Positions 1-8,557 of a stretch of DNA of 64,000 bases are shown piece by piece; the first letter of the stretch is position 1; the number at the start of each line of letters is the position of its first letter. Origin of the DNA: Actinoplanes sp. TFC3. GTDB lineage: Bacteria; Actinomycetota; Actinomycetes; Mycobacteriales; Micromonosporaceae. The translations under genes were made by a program, and so were the position numbers. The stretch lies in assembly GCF_001553785.1 (NCBI RefSeq), contig NZ_LOJP01000001.1, forward strand, positions 5,421,925-5,485,924, read 5' to 3'. The notes under the pieces are model-generated. The model had not been told where the DNA came from. It ran no database searches and was given only the letters and a program-made list of their open reading frames with translations.

Positions 1-407
1 CCCTCGCCGATCGCGGCCACGACCTCATCAACGCCAACTGGAACCAGCTGTACTACATCATCGGCATCAGCCGGCCCGACCCTGCTGCCATCTACGAATC
101 GTTCGTTCCCAACCAGTTCGCCTTTGACACCGGCAACACCACCATCGCAAGGCTTGACCCGCACTTGCTGGGCTCTCAGCTGAGCCTCTGGGGCGAGCCC
201 GGCCGCGACGAGCCCGAGAACGACATCGCCACCAACCTGAAGAACCCGCTGCGGGCCCTCATCCAGATCACCTGGGGCTCGCCGAAACCCACTTCGACGT
301 ACAACACGTACACCGCCATCATCAGAGCCGTCGGAGACGCACCCGCCGGTGGCACCGCTCCTGTGACACCGACACCGACGGCGTCCGCACAGTTCAAGGT
401 GCGGTAA
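1..407 (+). CDS. Family 20 glycoside hydrolase (beta-N-acetylhexosaminidase), C-terminal end only
   Basis: The frame is open from base 3 to the stop at 405-407, so the gene enters from the left edge. The first residues visible (DLINANWNQLYYII) resemble the late barrel segment of GH20 hexosaminidases, where a Trp and a Tyr-Tyr pair line the active site, and GSQLSLWGEPGRDEP resembles the following conserved segment. These enzymes remove terminal N-acetylhexosamines from chitobiose or glycans and are often secreted; the signal region is outside the window. The tail after about residue 110 is Pro/Thr-rich. The gene appears to be ordinary chromosome bordering the island array. The assignment rests on family resemblance recalled from memory; a GH20-like domain in another hydrolase is the main alternative. 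Confidence 0.6.
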   Translation, partial: LADRGHDLINANWNQLYYIIGISRPDPAAIYESFVPNQFAFDTGNTTIARLDPHLLGSQLSLWGEPGRDEPENDIATNLKNPLRALIQITWGSPKPTSTYNTYTAIIRAVGDAPAGGTAPVTPTPTASAQFKVR

Positions 408-765
408 CACTTCCCGGCAGCGGACGGTCCACCAAGCGCACACCGCCACCAGCGAGGGCGGCACCAAGGCCGGCGCCGGCAAGGGAGCGGGTTGGCAGAC
501 AGCTCCGACAGATGACCAGGTCGCGGCTACCGGAGCCTGCTGCGCTTCCACAAGGCGAGTCGAGCTCTCGCCGAACGCCTTGGCGACGGGCCAGTGATCC
601 GCGACAACGACGCAGAGCCGAACAACAGGCCATCGACCCGGACCCGGCCGGAGCCTCTCAGCACTATCTGAATCCGGACAACGCTCACGCATCACCGCCG
701 GATTTGATGCCACTCACCATGACCGCAGCGGTTTACGGAGGGACGACTCAAATCCTCATCGAGGA
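408..765. other. Non-coding stretch, no supported gene
   Basis: Between the hydrolase stop and the terminator hairpin I see no frame with protein-like composition or a convincing ribosome site. The open frame at 512-793 is rich in Arg/Pro/Ser in the way of GC-rich shadow frames. Confidence 0.6.
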
Positions 766-803
766 AAAATGCCCTGACCTGCGTTTCCGCTGATCAGGGC
801 ATT
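766..803 (-). terminator. Intrinsic terminator of the tRNA-Thr transcript (minus strand)
   Basis: AATGCCCTGA at 769-778 pairs perfectly with TCAGGGCATT at 794-803. Read on the minus strand, the hairpin is followed by TTTTT at about 770-766. It lies three bases beyond the CCA end of the tRNA fragment at 807, where a tRNA terminator belongs. Confidence 0.8.
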
Positions 804-806
804 ACA

Positions 807-848
807 TGGAGCCGCCTGACGGAATCGAACCGTCGACCTACGCTGCTC
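807..848 (-). tRNA. 3' fragment of a tRNA-Thr gene (attachment-site remnant)
   Basis: On the minus strand this reads a variable region (TAGGTC), a perfect T-arm (stem GACGG/CCGTC around TTCGATT), the 3' acceptor strand AGGCGGC, a T discriminator and CCA. The GGCGGCTCCA end is typical, from memory, of actinobacterial tRNA-Thr. The expected 5' acceptor strand, D-arm and anticodon arm are absent on the adjoining side, so this is not a working gene. It is what remains at the far junction when an element integrates into a tRNA 3' end. A copy of the repeat at 10.8 kb carries TTTGGTAAGCG next to the core, suggesting the GGT anticodon. Confidence 0.65.
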
Positions 849-990
849 GACCACCGGGCCTCCCGGCTTGTCAATGATTGTTACAAGTAGCCACTGACCT
901 GCAAAGATGCCGGATCGAACTAGTCATTGTTCGTCACCCGTAGTCGTCTGTTGGCGGGGGTTTTCGGGGGGTAAACGGGGGGCGCAATCG
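807..990. repeat. Attachment-like repeat R1 (chromosome/island junction)
   Basis: Core CCTACGCTGCTCGA at 837-850; a G-rich box beginning TTTTCGGGGGG at 961-982, exactly 124 bases from the core start. Between them lie CTTGTCA-type half-sites and a conserved GTCGTCTGTTGGC. Left of the core is tRNA sequence, unlike the other copies, so R1 reads as the outer junction of an integrated array. Confidence 0.75.
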
Positions 991-1170
991 TAGATGCTGG
1001 GACGACCACGCCGTCGCATCAGCCCTGGTGGCGCCCAATCGCCGGGACGGTCACCAGCACCGCGATCAGCCCGCGGCGTAACCCGAATCGTGCGTCGCCT
1101 CGAGAATATTCCCTTCCTGAAGAACCCGGGTGCCAGGAACGGCTCGCCGTCCCCCGACACCCGCCAGCTT

Positions 1171-1701
1171 CTAGGGTTCGGGATTCTCACCGCTACTGAG
1201 TTCCTCGTTGCGGCGCCGTGGCCGGAAGACGTCGACGATGGCGCCGAGCGCCCCTTGAGGATCGTGGTACTCCGTGACGGTGCGCGTCTCGAACGAGCCG
1301 TCCTTACGCCGCACGACACGGGTCTCGCTACGCTTCACGTTTCTCGTGACTAGCAGATAGACGCCGTATACGCAGCTGACCGACACCACGGCGACCTCGA
1401 TGAGCGGCATCTTTCCCTTGGCCTCGAGGATAGCGTCGCGCACCGACTCGCGCGCTTCGCCGTCCTCGTCCCACCCGGCGCTAAGCACGAACAGCGCCAC
1501 CGCGTCGACGACGCCGGGATCCTGCTCCAGGCGTGCCAGACTCGCCGAGACGGCGTCGAGCCGGTCCTCACCGACGAGGGCGGCGTGCATGTCCTCGGGG
1601 GTCACATCCGGGAATCGGTCGGCGATGTAGTAGCGCAGCGCCTGCTGCACCACGTCGTTGTCGGCGTGCTGCTGGGCGAGAAAATCCGTAAAGGTCGGCA
1701 T
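1171..1701 (-). CDS. Small single-span membrane protein paired with the CpXC-CHAT protease
   Basis: Product about 176 residues, starting at ATG 1701 (a GTG one codon earlier is possible); it overlaps the stop of the upstream CHAT gene, so the two are translationally coupled. Residues 1-95 are acidic and helical (EDMHAALVGEDRLDAVSASL). One hydrophobic segment (LIEVAVVSVSCVYGVYLLVT) lies at about 100-120, followed by a basic, charged cytoplasmic-looking tail (VKRSETRVVRRKDGSFE, then RPRRRNEE). No family was recognised. The coupling suggests it is a membrane partner, target or anchor of the protease; that is inference. It is the last gene before the repeat at 0.8-1.0 kb. Confidence 0.7.
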   Translation of the reverse strand: MPTFTDFLAQQHADNDVVQQALRYYIADRFPDVTPEDMHAALVGEDRLDAVSASLARLEQDPGVVDAVALFVLSAGWDEDGEARESVRDAILEAKGKMPLIEVAVVSVSCVYGVYLLVTRNVKRSETRVVRRKDGSFETRTVTEYHDPQGALGAIVDVFRPRRRNEELSSGENPEP

Positions 1702-4700
1702 CACCAGGCTCCTTCGACGATGAAACTTTGTGACCGCCAGTCAGGAAGGCCATTGTTGCGCAGGTACGTGGCCGTGATGCGGACGGCAGCGCTCGGCGCG
1801 ACGCCCGTCTGCAGGAGATGCGCCAGCCGGGACAGCACCGGGAAGATGTCGGCCCCGATCACGTCCCATTGCGGAGCCACCAGCGTCGACAGCCCTACGA
1901 ACCGCATCCCTGCCAGCACCCCGGTGTTGTAGCCGATTGCCGCCTCGGACATCAGCGCGGAGCTGCAGGCGCCGGAGAGCAGTGTCGCCGGCGCGGAGGC
2001 GAGCCTGCTCATCTGCTGGACGTCGAACCGGTGCCGCCTGCCGAACTCGCTGCTGCTCGCCACCGAGTGCGCCAGCGGAAGGCGATCGCTATCAGCGACC
2101 ATGTAGGCCATTTGCCCGGTTGCCGGCGACACATAGCCGTGCACCGCGAGGACGGCGAGATCAACTCCGGTGAGTAGTTCCGACAGGCTTTGTGAGTCGC
2201 ACTCGACACCGCGCAGCACGACCGCGGCGCCCCTGCCGGCCTCTTCGGCGAGCTTCCACATCGCGTCGATCGTGGCTTGGTCCTCACCGGCGCGCGGCAC
2301 CACCGCGACGCCGGTGACCTCGGGCGGGGTTCGGACGGCCACGTCGACTGCGGACAGGAAGACGCCGGGCCAGCCGGACTCGTACGACACCGTCAAATTC
2401 TCGGGAACAGCGAGGTGCCAGGGCAGGGACGAGTGCCGGGGGGAACGCAGCACCACGACGTGATCCCCTGGGGCCCCCCGCGTGGAGAGCAGCTCGCGCA
2501 GCCAGGACTCCCAGGTCAGCCAGCCTGGGGTCTCAAACGGGCTGCCGCGCCGGGCCGGACGCCAAGTGGCTAGCCGATACCGCAGGAGCGCATTCACCGC
2601 GTCGAGCCCGGCGCCGGTCGGCCAGGCCACTCGCACTCGTGCCACCGTTCCTTCCGGCAGCACCGTCGTGAGCATCGACCAGCCGGAGTCCTCGCCCAGC
2701 CATTCGATGACGTGCAGAGAGCCGTCCGCCTGACGCAACACTGGCCATGCCTGGTCGGCGGCGAAGGCGCCGACGAGATCACCCTCCATCGCGGCACCGG
2801 CAGCCGACCACAGCAGTCGCGACCGGGGCATCTCGGCGATCAACTGTAGCTCCGCGTCACCGAGATCGGAGGCCGTAGCGACCTTCACCGCCTCATTCCA
2901 GGCGTTCCGCATGACCGCGTTAGGGCTGCCTGCGGATACCCACGGAACGAACTTCTCGTCGACCTCGCCGACCGCTCGGATCGTGAGGTCGAACCAGTGC
3001 TGGACCCGAGCCGTTCCAACCTCGGTCTCCTCGAAGGCACGGCGTATCTGAAACGGCAGGTAACGCTCTTCGAAGCCGTTCGCCATGGCCCCCATCGCGG
3101 CGGTCACCACCCGCCACGTGACGTTCGCCGTCGCGGGATCGTCGCGCTCAGCGCGCAGGCACAGATAAGTGCCCCAAATGACCGCCTCCATCATGTCTCC
3201 CCCGGCGACCGCCCGCTCGAAGGCATCGGATCCGCGCTCTGAGACTGTCTCCGCGAGCACCGTGCATCGGGGGTCGTCATACGGCGGGGATACCAGCAGC
3301 GCGCACGCGCCGATCGCGTAGGACAGCGGCTCGAATCGGAAGCTGAAGCCGAGGATGTGCTCTGCGAGTTCGCCGTCGGCAGGCAGACCCATCTGGCTGC
3401 GACAGTGCATCATCTGAGCGGCGAACCGGCTCGACTGATAGCGGACGGCCACTCGCAGGGCTTTGTCATAGGCGTAACGGAACTGTTTTAGGGCAGCCCC
3501 ATAGTGTCCCACCCGCATCAAGGTTGTCGCGAACGCCTCGTGCGTGCCGATCCCCGCGTCGTCGCCCGCAACTTGCTCAAACACCGCCAACGACTCACCG
3601 ACGCGATTCATCTCGCGGAGAACGCTGGCTTTGATGACCGCAACACCCTCCCAATTCGCATCCTCGGTCACCGATTCCCAACTCTCGATGGCCTCGATGC
3701 GCTTCAGCACCTCCTGGTGGCGGCTGAGCCGGCGCAGGGATTGGCCCTCCAGCATGAGGAAATACAACCGCATACCGATGTCCATGTTCGGGAGTCGGCG
3801 AGTGATTGCCTCCACTATGCGAAGGGCCGAACTGGGCAATCCCGAGTTGCTCAACGCATACCCGAGCGCGTGCGCGCCGACCTCGGCCATGTGCTCCGGT
3901 AATTCCCCGATGACCAAGTCCGACAAGCGGTGCAGGGCTATAAGATCACGCTTTTCGAACCATTTGCGGGAGACAGCGGTCACCATGTGCTCGAAGCGAT
4001 GAGGGCCCGCCCACTGCAATTCCTTCAAGAAGGCGAATGCGTCCTCCGGTGTCTGGAAGTTCAGCTGCAGCGTCGCCCAGATCTCAGCAAGCTGCTCCTC
4101 GGTCAGGTATGGCGCCAGCACCTCCGCAAGGGTGTCCGTAAGTTCGAACGATCCGGGAAGCCCGTCGTCGCGTGCTGTCCGGCTGAAGTGATGAACGTAG
4201 TCCTGCGCGCCGAGGATTAGACCGCGGGCGCTGATCACGCTTGCCATCCGCTCTGGCGTGAGCGTGATCCGTTCCGGGTTGAGCCGGCCGGCCGCGGCGA
4301 ACTCGTCGATGTGAAGCCGCAGATAGAGCCACTTCTTTGCGAGGTTGCGCGCTTGGAGTTCCGGTGTCTCAACGTCGCGATAGCGCAGGGCCGCCAGCAT
4401 CAGCTCCCGATAGAACAGCGGGACGAGGCGATTCTCCGGCGGTTCCGTCTGAACGTCCTGATCGGAGAGCTCCGCGAACAGATCCACGGCTCCCGGGAGG
4501 ATATCCCAATCGTCGAGGTAGGCGGTCAGGAATTCCTCCAGATCGAGCCCGCTGTCAGCCGTTGAGTAGGTGAGGGCCAGGTACAGTAGCTGCCACGTCC
4601 AGGTCTGCGCGTACGAAGCGGTTGCCATCGGGTCGCTGACCCCGAGGAGCCGTGAACCGGGAATGCCACCGAGCGCGAGAGCGCGGTAGGCGCTCCAGTT

Positions 4701-5168
4701 CCGCCGGGTAAACGCACCCCACATAGAGGGCATTTCCTCAGGCGGAGCCGCTGCGAACGCGGCAATCGCCTCAAAGCGCGGACGGATCACCTGCTTGACA
4801 AAGTAAAAGAACTCGTCGCGTCCCCGCGCCATCATCAGATCGTGAGACGTCATTTCCGCTTGCTCGATGGCGGCGGAGAAGCTGGCCACCGGCCGTGCGG
4901 AAGGATCGTCACCGATGCACATCAGGATGCGTTCGTCACCGGTGGGATCTAGGAAGACAAAGAACAGCACGCGCTCGTCGGGCAGGCTGCAACCTGCGTC
5001 GCAGCGCACGTGGTCGAGGTCGCGGCGCAGCAGCGCGTTCATGTGCCGCCCATCGGTGTCGTGCACCACGACGGCCGGAATCCGGCCCCCGGCCGACTCC
5101 GAGACAGGGGCACCACAGTCGCAGGTCGGTAGATCCTTTTCAGGCTCCACTATGGGTGGGACGGTCAC
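1701..5168 (-). CDS. CHAT-domain cysteine protease with N-terminal CpXC zinc ribbon
   Basis: Product 1,155 residues, GTG start at 5168 preceded by GGAGGTG. Residues 1-90 carry paired cysteines (CDCGAP, later CDAGC) around a region like the CpXC zinc-ribbon domain. Residues about 100-800 are largely helical, with a tetratricopeptide-like stretch around 430-650. The C-terminal 300 residues are a CHAT (caspase-like) domain with the catalytic dyad visible: His1010 in AVHGY and Cys1068 in LSGACSSAL. CHAT proteases in bacteria are known as defence effectors that cleave a partner after a sensor domain is triggered. The coupled membrane-protein gene downstream is the obvious candidate partner. The gene occupies its own island between two attachment-like repeats. 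The substrate and trigger are unknown. Confidence 0.8.
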   Translation of the reverse strand: MTVPPIVEPEKDLPTCDCGAPVSESAGGRIPAVVVHDTDGRHMNALLRRDLDHVRCDAGCSLPDERVLFFVFLDPTGDERILMCIGDDPSARPVASFSAAIEQAEMTSHDLMMARGRDEFFYFVKQVIRPRFEAIAAFAAAPPEEMPSMWGAFTRRNWSAYRALALGGIPGSRLLGVSDPMATASYAQTWTWQLLYLALTYSTADSGLDLEEFLTAYLDDWDILPGAVDLFAELSDQDVQTEPPENRLVPLFYRELMLAALRYRDVETPELQARNLAKKWLYLRLHIDEFAAAGRLNPERITLTPERMASVISARGLILGAQDYVHHFSRTARDDGLPGSFELTDTLAEVLAPYLTEEQLAEIWATLQLNFQTPEDAFAFLKELQWAGPHRFEHMVTAVSRKWFEKRDLIALHRLSDLVIGELPEHMAEVGAHALGYALSNSGLPSSALRIVEAITRRLPNMDIGMRLYFLMLEGQSLRRLSRHQEVLKRIEAIESWESVTEDANWEGVAVIKASVLREMNRVGESLAVFEQVAGDDAGIGTHEAFATTLMRVGHYGAALKQFRYAYDKALRVAVRYQSSRFAAQMMHCRSQMGLPADGELAEHILGFSFRFEPLSYAIGACALLVSPPYDDPRCTVLAETVSERGSDAFERAVAGGDMMEAVIWGTYLCLRAERDDPATANVTWRVVTAAMGAMANGFEERYLPFQIRRAFEETEVGTARVQHWFDLTIRAVGEVDEKFVPWVSAGSPNAVMRNAWNEAVKVATASDLGDAELQLIAEMPRSRLLWSAAGAAMEGDLVGAFAADQAWPVLRQADGSLHVIEWLGEDSGWSMLTTVLPEGTVARVRVAWPTGAGLDAVNALLRYRLATWRPARRGSPFETPGWLTWESWLRELLSTRGAPGDHVVVLRSPRHSSLPWHLAVPENLTVSYESGWPGVFLSAVDVAVRTPPEVTGVAVVPRAGEDQATIDAMWKLAEEAGRGAAVVLRGVECDSQSLSELLTGVDLAVLAVHGYVSPATGQMAYMVADSDRLPLAHSVASSSEFGRRHRFDVQQMSRLASAPATLLSGACSSALMSEAAIGYNTGVLAGMRFVGLSTLVAPQWDVIGADIFPVLSRLAHLLQTGVAPSAAVRITATYLRNNGLPDWRSQSFIVEGAW

Positions 5169-5447
5169 GAGACACCTCCGGTCACTACCGACGGCTATCA
5201 GATCATCGCACTTTGCGGGCGCCCAGCGCGATCATCTAACGGTCCAGCGGACGTCTTGGCGAGGAGTCCGCCGACGATCTCGATCAGGCCCACGTCGCCC
5301 CCGGAAGTTGGAGGGCTCCGGGCGGACCACTGTAGCCGGGCGTTGGCCGGGAAGCCGGGCCGGTGGCGCGATCCAACCGAAAGTGGGAGGCGGTCTTGAC
5401 GCGCAAGTCGGTTCGTTGTGGACCGCGATGCGTCCCTCGCACTCGAC

Positions 5448-5635
5448 CACTGCGTAACGATGACAAGAGTCGACAACCTACGCTGCTCGATCACCGCGGT
5501 TCCCGGCTTGTCAGTGGTTGTCAAGAGTGACCGCTGACCTGCGAGGATGCCAGATCAACTTAGTCATTGCTCGTCACCGACCGTCGTCTGTTGGCAAGGG
5601 TTTTCGGGGGGGTAAACGGGGGGCGCAATCGCTGG
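5448..5635. repeat. Attachment-like repeat R2 (island/island junction)
   Basis: Core CCTACGCTGCTCGA at 5477-5490 and G-rich box at 5601-5623, spaced 124 bases as in R1. Upstream of the core it carries ACTGCGTAACGATGACAAG and GAGTCGACAA, shared with R3 and R4 but not R1. About 30 bases after the G-rich box (GCAATCG...GCTGGGACGACC) are also shared with R1. Confidence 0.75.
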
Positions 5636-5889
5636 CGCTGGGACGACCGGGCTGCCGCATTAGGCCTGGTGGCGTTTGTCCGCTGGTTAGGCCACCAGCT
5701 CTGTGGTCAGCCCGAGTCGTGACCGAACTCGTGCGTCGCCTGAAGCGATTGCTTTAGTCACCAGGTCGCGCCGTCGGCATACGAGGCTCCACAACGGGGT
5801 GCGGTTTCTGCACAGGATTTTCGGTGCCGCGCTTCGCTGTATACCCAGCTCAGACGGCTGAGTCGACGGAAACTAGCCGGCGTTGTGAA

Positions 5890-5975
5890 GGTGTCCAGGT
5901 ACGACCGCGGCCGGACGACGAAGATTGTGACAGCTTCGTCGGGCTCGCCTACGATAATGGACGCCGGCCGTCGAC
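5890..5975 (-). pseudogene. Decayed duplicate of the histidine-kinase tail
   Basis: On the minus strand the segment GEPDEAVTIFVVRP copies, with changes, SEHDEAVTTFIVRLP at the end of the kinase remnant about 170 bases away. The DNA at 5912-5960 and 6086-6134 is visibly related. It looks like a second eroded copy of the ATPase-domain end, not a gene. Confidence 0.5.
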
Positions 5976-5977
5976 TT

Positions 5978-6990
5978 CTATACGCCGACTCCGGCACCGC
6001 GCATAGCGTCCGAGCCTTCTTGAACCGTTCTGTCGGCTGATTCTGGTGTGGCTGCGCCTGGTACTTCTGGGTGCGAAGGCAGCCGCACGATGAAGGTCGT
6101 GACGGCTTCGTCGTGTTCGCTGATGGTGATGGTGCCGCCGTGTTGCTCGATGATGGCGCGGGCGTAGGTCAGTCCGAGGCCGATGCCGGGCAGGCCGCTG
6201 TGCTGTGCTCGTTCGCCGCGGAAGAGCAGGTCGAAGACGCGGTTGCGTTCGTCGGCGGGGATGCGGGTGCCGGTGTTGGTGACGGCGAGCACGGCGGTGT
6301 GTCCGTCGGCGTGCAGGGTGAGTCCGATGGTGCTGTCTTCGTGGGCCCAGGTCAGGGCATTACTGAGCAGTTCGCTGACGACGTTATGCAACCGGTCGGG
6401 ATCGCCATCGATCATCACTTCGGGTCCGGTATTCACCGCGATGGTGATCGTGGGGCGCGGAGTGGCTCGGGCAACTGCGGTGCGGACCACGTCGGCAAGA
6501 TTGATGCGCCGGGGGTGCAAGGCGATCTGCCCCGAGCGGGCGCCGGCCACGTCGAGCAACCGGCGATCAGCGCGGGCAGGCGATCAGTGTTGCGGTTCAT
6601 GACCTGAAGCATCTGGGTGCGGTCGGCGATGGTCATGCCGGGTTCGGTGAGCAGCATGTCGGTGTAGGACTGGATGCTGGTCAACGGGGTTCGTAGCTCG
6701 TGACCGACCAGGGCGATGTATTCGTCGCGGCTCTGATCGAGTTCGGCGGCGTACTGTTCGGCCCGGCGGCGTTCGAGGAATTCCCCGGCGTGCGCGGCGA
6801 TACCGGTCATGACGGCAGTGCGGGTGTCGTCGGGGATTTCAGTGTTGGCGCTGTAGCAGATAAGCACTCCCAGGGTTGTCGAACCGCTGGGAACCGGCAC
6901 GGTCAAGGCACCTTTCAGGGTGCCCCAGTCGCTGGCCTGCCGTGCGGCGTCCGCGTCGGCGTGCAGGTCGGTCGACCATTCGGGCGTGGT
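5978..6990 (-). pseudogene. Sensor histidine kinase remnant (GAF-HisKA-HATPase), frameshifted
   Basis: Minus-strand frames together read a GAF-like end (WSTDLHADADAARQASDWG, VPVPSGSTTLGVLICYS), a linker, a HisKA H-box (ALVGHELRTPLTSIQSY) and an ATPase domain with an N-box (ELLSNALTWAHE) and GLGL motif. The frame breaks at about 6560, where DRLPALIAG in one frame should continue as LLDVAGARSGQ in another. Upstream, at about 6985, it is fused to unrelated SNF2-helicase sequence, so the N-terminus is missing. The remaining pieces are recognisable but cannot make a kinase unless the frameshift is a sequencing error, and the missing N-terminus would still argue for a pseudogene. No response regulator is adjacent. 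Confidence 0.75.
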
Positions 6991-7390
6991 GCTTCAGGCC
7001 GACCAGCGTCAGGTCGAGGCTGGCCTGCCGGAGCAGGGTCAGTGAGCGGAGGAGCTCGAACCGGTTCCTCTGCAAGTCGCCGAGCAGGCCGTGGACCTTT
7101 TGTCATTTCCGCTTTAGGTAAGTCTGGTACAACCGGCGACGCCTTGTATTCAGGTCCAGCTCGATGACCTGTTGCTGGTTGGCAGGCAGTTCTATGACGA
7201 CGTCGGCCTTCCGGCGGCGCAGCATGAGCGGGAGGATCTGCCCGCGCTGGCGACGATTCCGCCGATTCGACGCTTGAGCTTCAGGCACCGACTGGCAACA
7301 GTCGCCCGCCACCCAACCGTGTGACTTGGATAGCGGTCCTCCACTGTGGGTAGCAATGTATGGAGGTGGGAGGGGACGCGCTTGTTTCAA
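6985..7390 (-). pseudogene. SNF2-family helicase fragment
   Basis: The minus-strand frame ending at 7103 contains LMLRRRKADVVIELPANQQ and VIELDLNTRRRRLYQTYLKR, the segment after the Walker B half of bacterial SNF2 helicases (usually LRRTK..V...LPPK). After a one-base shift at about 7105 the match continues as QKVHGLLGDLQRNRFELL and RSLTLLRQASLDL. It then stops abruptly at about 6985, where kinase GAF sequence begins. Both helicase ends are lost, so only about 110 residues of a ~1,000-residue protein remain. SNF2 helicases are common in restriction and defence loci. Confidence 0.7.
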
Positions 7391-8557
7391 GACCTTCGGT
7401 GGCGACGATTCTGGTCCCGGCTTGCCTTATTTCAGGCGGCCCAGTTCACCGCCTTCCTCCTGCTAGGCCGCTCCCTGTTCGGGTCGTTTCGCGTCGCGGT
7501 TGCATCCGCTGCCCTGTTGACCGCCGTCTCAGGCCTCGGTGCGGTCCTCTACACGGATACGGTGTGGTCGGATACCCCAACCGGGAGACGTCGACGCGTT
7601 ATTGTCACCATCTGGGCCACTGCCGTTGGCCTGTGCGTCGCATTGGGGTTGCGCCTGTGGCTCACCTTGCCCTGGGCGGTCGTGGTAGCCGCAGGGCTGA
7701 CAGCGGCCCTCACCGCTGGCGTCGTCTACGGCCGACAAAGCCCACGAACCATCAACGCCATGCAGGTCAGCTTGTCAATCATGCGAATCGAATCGCCGGC
7801 CGAAGCACAGGACGTGATCCGCGACTGCTCGGTCGCCCTGGAACGGCCGGACCTACCCAACGACCGACGCCTACTCACCGAACTTAACCAGGCCCGCGCC
7901 CGGACTATGCTTGCCCTGCGACGCGGCCACGGCCACGAGCTTCAAGCGGCGCTCGCCACCCTGCGCCAAGTCCTGCAAGACTCGACCATTGATCCGGTAT
8001 GGGCGGTCATGGCCGCCGATGATCTGGTCAACGCTATGAGTTTGGCGGCAGAGCAAACCCGGGACCCCCAGGGATACGCCGAAGCGAGAGAACTTCTGGC
8101 GTACTGGTCGGACAAAGCGCCGGAGGTCGAGGCCGAAGCGCGGGTACATGCGCATCGGGCAGGCTTCCACCTGTTTCTCGCGAGAGACGGAGATGCCGGC
8201 CACTATTGGCTCGCCCTCGCCGCGCAACAGCAGGCGGTGAATATCGGTCGGCCGCCGTCTGCCGATCACGTCGGCACCCTTGGCGTCATCCTCAGCCAAA
8301 GTTACGGCGTCACTGGCCAAGACCGATCGGTGGATGCCATCCAACACTGCCGAGACGCAGTCGCTCAGTCTCACGGCGATCGAGTTTCGAAGCTCCAGCT
8401 GGCCCAGTGTCTATATTTCTGCGCGGCCGGTGGCATACCCGGATCTGGCCAGTGTATCGCCGAGGCCCGATCCATCCTCGAACCGCTCGCCCGCCGCCCA
8501 GGCCCCCTCGGCATCCGCGCCAAAGGCATTCTCGTCGATCTGGACGGTTTGATATGA
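7382..8557 (+). CDS. Membrane protein with helical-repeat cytoplasmic domain (CHAT operon, gene 1)
   Basis: The start chosen is TTG 7382, behind the strong GGAGGTGGGAGGGG; a GTG at 7346 is the in-frame alternative. The product is about 391 residues. The first 125 hold four hydrophobic segments arranged as two hairpins (for example AAQFTAFLLLGRSLFG, then WAVVVAAGLTAALTAGVVYG). The remaining 260 residues are an all-helical, TPR-like array (AEAQDVIRDCSVALERPDLP, later YAEARELLAYW) that would face the cytoplasm. No catalytic motif is visible. It overlaps the next gene by four bases (ATGA). The context suggests a membrane-anchored sensor or scaffold for the CHAT protease; that is inference. Confidence 0.75.
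   Translation: MFQDLRWRRFWSRLALFQAAQFTAFLLLGRSLFGSFRVAVASAALLTAVSGLGAVLYTDTVWSDTPTGRRRRVIVTIWATAVGLCVALGLRLWLTLPWAVVVAAGLTAALTAGVVYGRQSPRTINAMQVSLSIMRIESPAEAQDVIRDCSVALERPDLPNDRRLLTELNQARARTMLALRRGHGHELQAALATLRQVLQDSTIDPVWAVMAADDLVNAMSLAAEQTRDPQGYAEARELLAYWSDKAPEVEAEARVHAHRAGFHLFLARDGDAGHYWLALAAQQQAVNIGRPPSADHVGTLGVILSQSYGVTGQDRSVDAIQHCRDAVAQSHGDRVSKLQLAQCLYFCAAGGIPGSGQCIAEARSILEPLARRPGPLGIRAKGILVDLDGLI

Noticed and set aside
512-793. Plus-strand frame of 93 codons near the left edge
   Set aside because: Runs into the terminator hairpin, has no ribosome site and reads as Arg/Pro-rich non-coding sequence.
807-890. A complete minus-strand tRNA gene
   Set aside because: Only T-arm, acceptor 3' strand and CCA are present; no matching GCCGCCT 5' strand, D-arm or anticodon arm can be folded from the adjoining bases.
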